From the NCBI GenBank assembly GCA_021813835.1, contig JAKAJJ010000025.1:1-8931 (forward strand): 8,931 nt of DNA. Reading direction: 5' to 3'. Under the pieces are notes generated by a model. That model saw only the letters and a list, made by a program, of their open reading frames with translations. It was not told the DNA's origin and ran no database searches. This document shows positions 4,731-8,931 of the stretch, piece after piece; within the stretch, counting starts at the first letter, position 1, and each line of letters starts with the position of its first letter. The DNA comes from a bacterium (GTDB lineage Bacteria > Patescibacteriota > Minisyncoccia > Phycocordibacterales > Phycocordibacteraceae). The position numbers and the translations under genes were made by a program.

Positions 4731-5345
4731 ATGAAATTCATCCTCGCAAAGAAAGAAGGAATGACCCGCGTCTTTACGGAGGACGGTCGCGCGCGCGCGG
4801 CGACCGTCCTTTCCGCCGGCCCCGTCACGGTGACGCAGGTGAAGACCGCCGACGGCAAGGACACGTACTCGGCCGTGCAGGTCGGCTTCGGCACGCGCAA
4901 GAACAAGAACGTCGGCAAAGCCGTTCTCGGTCACACGAAGGGCAAGGGCTACGAGGCGATCCGCGAATTCCGCGATGCGGATGCAGCGGAAGTCGGCGGC
5001 ACGATCGACGCGTCCGCGTTTTCCGTCGGCGACACGGTGCGCGTCTCGGGCGTCACGAAGGGCAAGGGCTTCGCCGGCGTCGTGAAGCGCCACGGATTCC
5101 ACGGCGGCCGCCGCACCCACGGCCAGAAGCACTCCGAGCGCGAGCCGGGCGCCATCGGCGGTTCGGGCGGCCGCGCCGGCGGCCGCGTCGCGAAGGGCAT
5201 CCGGATGGCCGGCCGGATGGGCGCCGACCGCGTGACGGTGAAAAACCTCACGGTCCTCGCGGTGGACGCGGAGGCCGGGAAGATCGTCGTCTCGGGCGCG
5301 GTGCCGGGTCCGCGCGGCGCGCTCCTCGAAGTCGTGTCCGATTAA
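4731..5345 (+). CDS. rplC: 50S ribosomal protein L3
   Basis: L3 is an early assembly protein of the 50S subunit that reaches toward the peptidyl transferase centre. 204 aa, family length. Seen: N-terminal KKEGMTRVFTEDGR (7-20), the SKGKGF-type signature as TKGKGFAGVVKRHGF (109-123), THGQKHSEREPGAIGG (129-144), GRVAKGIRMAGRMG (151-164) and the C-terminal GAVPGPRG (189-196). In the loop that carries the PrmB-methylated Gln of E. coli L3, the aligned stretch (GGSGGRAGGRV) has no Gln, so that modification should be absent. No good SD; the ATG is 1 nt after the 3' arm of a hairpin. First gene of a new transcript whose promoter resembles that of tuf. Confidence 0.97.
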   Translation: MKFILAKKEGMTRVFTEDGRARAATVLSAGPVTVTQVKTADGKDTYSAVQVGFGTRKNKNVGKAVLGHTKGKGYEAIREFRDADAAEVGGTIDASAFSVGDTVRVSGVTKGKGFAGVVKRHGFHGGRRTHGQKHSEREPGAIGGSGGRAGGRVAKGIRMAGRMGADRVTVKNLTVLAVDAEAGKIVVSGAVPGPRGALLEVVSD

Positions 5346-5355
5346 TTTGCATACT

Positions 5356-6084
5356 ATGGCTACCGCACCGAAAACGACGAAGAAAAAAGAAACGCGCGCG
5401 CCGGAATCGGCCGCAAGCGAAGCGCCGGTGTATTCGATGGACGGGAAGAAAGCCGGCTCGATCGCGCTCCCGGGATCCGTGTTCAACGCGCCGTGGCGGT
5501 CCGACCTCGTGCACCAGGTGACGACGGCGCTCGCGGCGAACCGCCGCCAGAACCGCGCGCATACGAAAGACCGCGCCGAGGTCGCGGGCGGCGGCAGGAA
5601 GCCGTGGAAGCAGAAGGGAACGGGCCAAGCGCGCCACGGCTCGACGCGCTCGCCCCTCTGGCGCCACGGCGGCGTGACCTTCGGTCCGCGCGCGGAGCGC
5701 GACTACAGCGAAAAGACGAGCCGGAAAATGCGCGCCGGAGCGCTCGCGTCCGTCCTCTCGCGGAAAGCGCGGGACGGCGAGCTCATCCTCGTCGACAAGC
5801 TCGCCTTCGCCGCGCCGAAGACCTCGGCGGCGAAGGCCTTCCTCGCCGCGCTCGCCGAGGGCGCGGGCGCGCCGCCGCTTGCGGCGAAAAAGAGCAATGC
5901 CGCGCTCATCGCGCTCGCGTCCTATGACGCGAACGCGGTGAAGAGTTTCCGCAACCTCGGCAGCGTCGCGACGGAAGAGGTCCGCAATTTGAACCCGCTT
6001 GCCGTACTCACGCATCGGTACCTCATCATCGCGCAGCCGGAAGCGGCTTTCGCGGCGCTTGCGGGGCGCGTAACGAAAAAATAA
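5356..6084 (+). CDS. rplD: 50S ribosomal protein L4
   Basis: L4 is a 50S assembly protein lining the exit tunnel; in several bacteria it also represses the S10 operon. 242 aa against about 200 usual. The core starts near residue 24 (PVYSMDGKKAGSIALPGSVF); the first 22 residues are an Ala/Lys/Glu-rich extension. The tunnel loop is clear: RKPWKQKGTGQARHGSTRSP (81-100), then WRHGGVTFGPRAERDYSEK. Start taken at ATG 5356, which is 10 nt after the rplC stop; the frame is also open to a TTG at 5347. No SD. Because the preceding leader is highly structured, autoregulation through L4 is plausible but untested. Confidence 0.96.
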   Translation: MATAPKTTKKKETRAPESAASEAPVYSMDGKKAGSIALPGSVFNAPWRSDLVHQVTTALAANRRQNRAHTKDRAEVAGGGRKPWKQKGTGQARHGSTRSPLWRHGGVTFGPRAERDYSEKTSRKMRAGALASVLSRKARDGELILVDKLAFAAPKTSAAKAFLAALAEGAGAPPLAAKKSNAALIALASYDANAVKSFRNLGSVATEEVRNLNPLAVLTHRYLIIAQPEAAFAALAGRVTKK

Positions 6085-6086
6085 CC

Positions 6087-6452
6087 ATGGCACTCTTCGG
6101 CGACACCAAGAAGAAGGAAGCATCCGCAAAGCGGCATACCGGACGCGCCCGCGCGGCGAAACCGGCGCACGGGACGGCGCACGACGTCATCCGCGCGCCG
6201 TGGTTCTCCGAGAAAGCCCTTCTCGCGACCGAAAGGGGCGTGTACGCCTTCGTCGTGTCCGCGCGCGCGACGAAAGCCGACATCGCCGGCGCCGTCAAGG
6301 AAATATACGGCGTCGCGCCGCGGAAGATCCGCATCGTGAACCTGCCGGGCAAAGCGAAAGCGCTGCGCTCCGGGCGCGGCGCGGGCCGCCGGAGCGCGCG
6401 GTGCAAGGCCTACGTGTATCTCGCCGCGGGCGACAGCATCCAGTTCGTTTAG
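6087..6452 (+). CDS. rplW: 50S ribosomal protein L23
   Basis: L23 sits at the tunnel exit and docks trigger factor and SRP. 121 aa; the family core of about 95 aa starts near residue 33 (DVIRAPWFSEKALLATERGV), followed by YAFVVSARATKADIAGAVKE, then IYGVAPRKIRIVNLPGKAK and the C-terminal KAYVYLAAGDSIQF. The Glu of the SEKA motif corresponds to the start of the chaperone-docking region. The first 30 residues are an extra basic Lys/Ala/Arg-rich tail. The ATG is 2 nt after the rplD stop with no SD, so translation is probably coupled. A 222-nt structured gap follows before rplB. Confidence 0.96.
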   Translation: MALFGDTKKKEASAKRHTGRARAAKPAHGTAHDVIRAPWFSEKALLATERGVYAFVVSARATKADIAGAVKEIYGVAPRKIRIVNLPGKAKALRSGRGAGRRSARCKAYVYLAAGDSIQFV

Positions 6453-6467
6453 AAAAATAAGGAGCAG

Positions 6468-6664
6468 AGCGACTATATTTTTCAAACCGAGCACCACTTT
6501 TGCAGAACACCATGGAACACAATCAAAATCATCACGGATATATTGGCCAGGCCTCGGCGACCCTGACCCGAATAGGGTCGGGCTATTCGCTCGCGGGTCG
6601 CCGGGACGATTCTTCCGCAAAAGTGGTGCTCGGTGAGGTTTTTCTAAACTCGCTGACTCGTTAA
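6468..6664 (+). ncRNA. Structured RNA between rplW and rplB (candidate rplB leader)
   Basis: A perfect 18-bp closing stem ACCGAGCACCACTTTTGC (6486-6503) pairs with 6617-6634. Inside are a perfect 9-bp stem CGGCGACCC/GGGTCGCCG (6555-6563, 6595-6603) and an inner hairpin GACCC/GGGTC (6565-6569, 6575-6579). Outside the main stem, AGCGA (6468-6472) can pair with TCGCT near 6650. The 3' side ends with a T-rich GGTTTTTC. The structure covers most of the intergenic gap and ends about 40 nt before rplB. It may control rplB separately from rplCDW, or be a processing or attenuation site. No known leader class was recognised by eye. A 50-codon open frame (6512-6664) runs through it but has no SD. Confidence 0.7.
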
Positions 6665-6674
6665 CAAAAACCTT

Positions 6675-7523
6675 ATGAAATCCTATCGCCCCACCACCAA
6701 AAGCCGCCGCTTTATGACGACGCTGCCGTACCGGGAACTCCTCTCGGGCGAAAGGCCGCACAAAGCTCTCCTTAAGAAGAAGAAGCGCCGGGGCGGAAGG
6801 AACGCCTTCGGCCGCATTACGACCCGCCATCAGGGCGGCGGCGCGAAGCGCCGCCTGCGCGACGTCGATTTCTCGTACGACAAGAAGAATATCCCGGCGC
6901 GCATCGAAACGGTCGAGTACGACCCGTTCCGGAGCGCCTTCATCGGCCGGGCGCTCTACAGGGACGGGGAGCGCCGCTACGTCATCCTGCCGAAGGAGGT
7001 GAAGGCCGGCAGTTCCTTCATCGTGGCGGAGGACGCGCCGCTTGTTCCGGGCAACCGCCTCCCCCTTCGCAAGATCCCGGTCGGTACGTTCGTGTACAAC
7101 GTGGAATTGCGACCCGGCGCGGGCGCCGTGCTCGTACGGAGCGCCGGCAATTTCGCCGAAGTGGTCGCGCACGACGGCGGGTACGCTCAGGTGAAGCTCC
7201 CGTCGACGGAAATCCGCAAGGTGTCCGACCTCGCGTGGGCGTCGGTCGGCGAGGTCGGCAACGAGGAGTACAACCTCGTCGTCCTCGGCAAGGCCGGCCG
7301 CTCGCGCTGGCTCGGCATCCGCCCGACGGTGCGCGGTTCGGCGATGAATCCGGTGGATCATCCGCACGGCGGCGGCGAAGGCAAGCAGGGACGGGGACTG
7401 CGCCGCGCGAAATCGCTCTGGGGCAAGCCGACCGGCAAGGGACAGAAGACGCGCACGCCGAAGAAATACTCGAACGTCTTCATCATCAGCCGCAGAAAAG
7501 TGGGAAAGAAACGGAAAGGATAG
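6675..7523 (+). CDS. rplB: 50S ribosomal protein L2
   Basis: L2 is a primary 23S rRNA binder needed for subunit association and peptidyl transfer. 282 aa, near the usual 273-277. Seen: MKSYRPTTKSRRF (1-13), GRITTRHQGGGAKRRLRDVD (46-65), YDPFRSAFIG (82-91), the RNA-binding domain, and the near-invariant NPVDHPHGGGEG (225-236) with His229. The C-terminus is GKGQKTRTPKKYSN followed by a basic tail. No SD precedes the ATG; a structured RNA does. It normally leads into rpsS, rplV, rpsC and others; here it is followed 8 nt after the stop by a strong hairpin and then a convergent gene, so the operon ends here. Confidence 0.98.
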   Translation: MKSYRPTTKSRRFMTTLPYRELLSGERPHKALLKKKKRRGGRNAFGRITTRHQGGGAKRRLRDVDFSYDKKNIPARIETVEYDPFRSAFIGRALYRDGERRYVILPKEVKAGSSFIVAEDAPLVPGNRLPLRKIPVGTFVYNVELRPGAGAVLVRSAGNFAEVVAHDGGYAQVKLPSTEIRKVSDLAWASVGEVGNEEYNLVVLGKAGRSRWLGIRPTVRGSAMNPVDHPHGGGEGKQGRGLRRAKSLWGKPTGKGQKTRTPKKYSNVFIISRRKVGKKRKG

Positions 7524-7531
7524 CGCGACAG

Positions 7532-7577
7532 AGCGCAAAGGCAACGGCCCCGATCTCAGGGCCGTTGCTTTTGCGCT
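7532..7577. terminator. Terminator between convergent rplB and the DUF3298-type gene
   Basis: A 19-bp stem with one G/U pair (7532-7550 with 7559-7577) and loop CGATCTCA. The arm on each strand holds an internal A/T-rich part (CAAAGG, CTTTTG) rather than a long T-tract. By position it can serve both strands; the TAG stop of the minus-strand gene overlaps the stem. Confidence 0.8.
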
Positions 7578-8358
7578 ATCGGTATTCCGGCTTCAGAATT
7601 CTTGAAAGGTCCGCAAGGGGAACGGGGAGCGTCTGCGGCCCTGCGGCGTACGGCGCGACGGCGTAGGGGGCGAAGAGGATGTCCAGGTTGCCGTTATCCA
7701 GGAAAAAGTTCTCGAAGTTCTTCGCGTCCGGCGCCGTGCCGTTGTCGAGCATCTGCGCGTCCGCGCCGTCGCCGATGATGGCGGGAAGCTTTGCGCGGGC
7801 AAGCGAGGAAAGAGTGCCGAGGTAGTCGGCGCCCGGGATGAAGAGGTCGGCGAGCGCGAGCGGGGCGCCCGTGGACGAATCGAACGTGAACGTATGGAAA
7901 AAGGTGTTGCCGTGCGCTCCGCCCGTATCCTCGTAGACGGTGAAAATATAGGACACCGTGCGCGCGGAGGAGGACATCAGGTACACGATCTGGAGCGTCT
8001 CCGCGCGCCCCCCGTCGAACCCCCTCATTTTTACGTCCTCGGGCGTGAGGTGCGCGAAATTTCCATCGGTCTTGAATCGGTCGATGGTACTCGCGACAAA
8101 GTCGCGCATCGATGAAACGGCGGCGGCGTCCGCGCGCGCGCCGGCGTTCTCCGCGAGCGGCGTCGAGGTTGCGTAATTTGCCGCGATATCGTAGTACGGC
8201 GCGTGCTCCGTGTAGACGCCCGGGGGAAGGGAAGCGCCCGCGCCGGCGACGATGCCGGACTCGGGCGCCGGCGCGCTCGCCGGGTGGGAAAGGGCATACA
8301 GTATGACGCCCGCGAGGAGGACGATGCCCGTGCCGATGGTAAGGAAGCTCTTCTTCAC
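7576..8358 (-). CDS. Membrane-anchored DUF3298/DUF4163-type extracytoplasmic protein
   Basis: 260 aa. It begins MKKSFLTIGTGIVLLAGVIL, a basic end followed by one hydrophobic segment (about 5-24), then an Ala/Pro-rich linker to about 45: an N-terminal anchor or uncleaved signal. The outer part matches the pattern of DUF4163 plus DUF3298 as in RsiV and PdaC: YTEHAPYYDIAANYATSTPL (49-68), YEDTGGAHGNTFFHTFTFD (142-160) with TGAPLALADLF (163-173), then NLDILFAPYAVAPYAAGPQT (224-243), where the PYxVAPYAAG motif is the best marker. RsiV-type domains can bind lysozyme; binding here is not shown, and the large catalytic deacetylase domain of PdaC is absent. Start is GTG at 8358, 7 nt after a -10-like TACACT. 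It is convergent with rplB. Confidence 0.8.
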   Translation of the reverse strand: MKKSFLTIGTGIVLLAGVILYALSHPASAPAPESGIVAGAGASLPPGVYTEHAPYYDIAANYATSTPLAENAGARADAAAVSSMRDFVASTIDRFKTDGNFAHLTPEDVKMRGFDGGRAETLQIVYLMSSSARTVSYIFTVYEDTGGAHGNTFFHTFTFDSSTGAPLALADLFIPGADYLGTLSSLARAKLPAIIGDGADAQMLDNGTAPDAKNFENFFLDNGNLDILFAPYAVAPYAAGPQTLPVPLADLSRILKPEYR

Positions 8359-8365
8359 GGGATAC

Positions 8366-8394
8366 AGTGTATCAAAGGCGCCGGTAATTGTTCA
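8366..8394 (-). promoter_or_regulatory. Promoter of the DUF3298-type gene, partly in the insertion element tip
   Basis: On the minus strand TGATACACT (8374 down to 8366) is an extended -10 box, ending 7 nt before the GTG start, so the mRNA should be leaderless. TGAACA (8394 down to 8389) lies 17 nt upstream as a possible -35 and straddles the first bases of the insertion element's terminal repeat, so the insertion may have altered this promoter. Confidence 0.45.
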
Positions 8395-8415
8395 GTGAAC
8401 ACCTTGGGGTGACGA
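8393..8415 (+). repeat. Left terminal inverted repeat
   Basis: 23 bp, perfect reverse complement of 8909-8931. It sits on the promoter side of the DUF3298-type gene. Confidence 0.92.
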
Positions 8416-8610
8416 TTCTGCCCATTGTCGATACTTCTCCATTGGCGTCAAGCCGTCGGTGTATTTCCCCAGATGCGGCCGTTCGTTGTTGAACCAGCGC
8501 TGGTATTCGTCGAACGTCCAGAGCTTCTCCGGCATACGATGGAATTCGTCGTCGTTGGAGCGATGCGTGCGCTCGACCGCTCCGTTCCATCGGGGCGAGC
8601 GCTTTCGGAC

Positions 8611-8637
8611 ATCTTGACTGACAGTGTCAGTCAAGAT
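8611..8637. repeat. Perfect palindrome at the deletion junction of the insertion element
   Basis: Arms ATCTTGACTGACA and TGTCAGTCAAGAT (13 bp each) around a single G. It marks the place where the N- and C-terminal transposase fragments meet. It could result from a template switch that made the deletion, or act as a small hairpin. Confidence 0.9.
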
Positions 8638-8908
8638 CCTCAGCTTCGACGAACGCGATGACGGCGGGAGTGAGTTTCAGCGCGGGTTGCGCGCGGGGCG
8701 GGATACGCTCCCGGCTTCCGCGATCCTTGCGGCGCCACTTGTACAGCGTCTTCTTCGAGATCGCATGCTCCCTGCACACCCGTGCCGCCGTCCACCCGGC
8801 CTTCTCGAGCAGAAAGTACCACTTCTGCCTGACCCGCGCCGGATACGCGGGTTCGTGCTGTTTCTTCATACGAGAGCAGTTAACACCTGTCACCCCAAGG
8901 CGACTAAT

Positions 8909-8931
8909 TCGTCACCCCAAGGTGTTCACTG
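8909..8931 (-). repeat. Right terminal inverted repeat
   Basis: 23 bp, reverse complement of 8393-8415. It ends exactly at the last base of the window, which suggests an assembly break at a repeated element. GTCACCCCAAGG within it is repeated at 8889-8900. Confidence 0.92.

Larger units (their letters stand above)
8392..8869 (-). pseudogene. IS481-like transposase, internally deleted and frameshifted
   Basis: N-terminal piece (ATG at 8869 to TGA at 8627): MKKQHEPAYPARVRQKWYFL, then a helix-turn-helix EKAGWTAARVCREHAISKKT and LYKWRRKDRG, a DNA-binding start typical of IS481 proteins. C-terminal piece in another frame (about 8625 to stop 8392): RKRSPRWNGAVERTHRSNDD, then EFHR, WFNNERPHLGKY and LTPMEKY, the end of the integrase core, including the region of the last catalytic Glu (VER). 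The core strands with the first two Asp are missing, roughly half the protein. The fragments meet at a perfect palindrome (8611-8637), and the N-terminal stop codon lies inside it. It is inactive as a transposase. Confidence 0.85.
8393..8931 (-). mobile_element. Internally deleted IS481-like insertion element (about 539 bp)
   Basis: Bounded by perfect 23-bp terminal inverted repeats (8393-8415 and 8909-8931, beginning CAGTGAACACCTTGGGGTGA). A second copy of GTCACCCCAAGG (8889-8900, again at 8911-8922) lies inside the right end, like an extra transposase site. The minus strand keeps the first about 80 and last about 75 codons of an IS481-type transposase; the middle, with the two catalytic Asp residues, is gone. 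It is thus a non-autonomous, MITE-like derivative that could only move with a transposase supplied elsewhere. The left tip lies in the palindrome GTTCAGTGAAC (8390-8400), so the exact boundary may be a few bases further out. No target duplication can be checked because the window ends at the element. Confidence 0.85.

Noticed and set aside
6512..6664. 50-codon ORF inside the rplW-rplB gap
   Set aside because: No SD, no recognised similarity, and it runs through both arms of the 18-bp stem, whose pairing explains the conservation of sequence better. Kept only as a possible leader peptide.
5922..7544. 540-aa minus-strand open frame across rplD-rplB
   Set aside because: It overlaps three certain ribosomal genes and the structured gap; a shadow caused by GC-rich codon bias.

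Overview
The window looks like part of a Patescibacteria (CPR), Parcubacteria-type genome. Three things suggest this: a stand-alone protein with a PaaX/Cas2-like domain of the kind common in that group, ribosomal proteins with added Ala/Lys-rich N-termini, and core genes almost without Shine-Dalgarno (SD) sequences. This assignment is inference; no rRNA is present to confirm it. The core genes are GC-rich with strong codon bias. The genes inserted between them are visibly less biased.

The backbone is the str-S10 ribosomal supercluster on the + strand: 3' end of fusA (1-434), tuf (1992-3191), rpsJ (3214-3588), rplC (4731-5345), rplD (5356-6084), rplW (6087-6452) and rplB (6675-7523). It is cut into pieces. 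Between fusA and tuf lie a PaaX/Cas2-like gene (580-1170), a second and differently coded copy of the last 25 codons of fusA (1260-1334), a 48-aa ORF and a 74-aa two-helix membrane protein. Between rpsJ and rplC lie a 63-aa ORF and a 130-aa ORF, separated by hairpin terminators. After rplB the cluster stops at a strong hairpin instead of continuing with rpsS. A convergent membrane-anchored DUF3298-type protein follows (7576-8358, - strand), and then a 539-bp internally deleted IS481-like element whose right terminal repeat ends exactly at the window edge.

Regulation is unusually readable. tuf and rplC have near-identical promoters (TTGCAT, 17-bp spacer, TA(T/G)AGT, then a GC-rich GTGCCC), which suggests co-regulation of the two core transcripts. 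Both have long leaders with hairpins. The rplC leader (about 270 nt) and the rplW-rplB gap (222 nt, closed by an 18-bp perfect stem) look like structured cis-regulatory RNAs. In contrast, three accessory genes have a -10 box only 6-7 nt before the start codon, as expected for leaderless mRNAs.

The most interesting locus is the fusA/PaaX-Cas2 region. A 26-bp exact repeat lies inside the fusA 3' end and again exactly 900 bp downstream. After each copy the DNA diverges at most wobble positions while the encoded EF-G C-terminus is kept. This resembles integration into the 3' end of a gene with replacement of its tail, but the intervening segment carries only the PaaX/Cas2-like gene and no recognisable integrase. 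Imperfect 33-bp repeats with a palindromic core also flank that gene.
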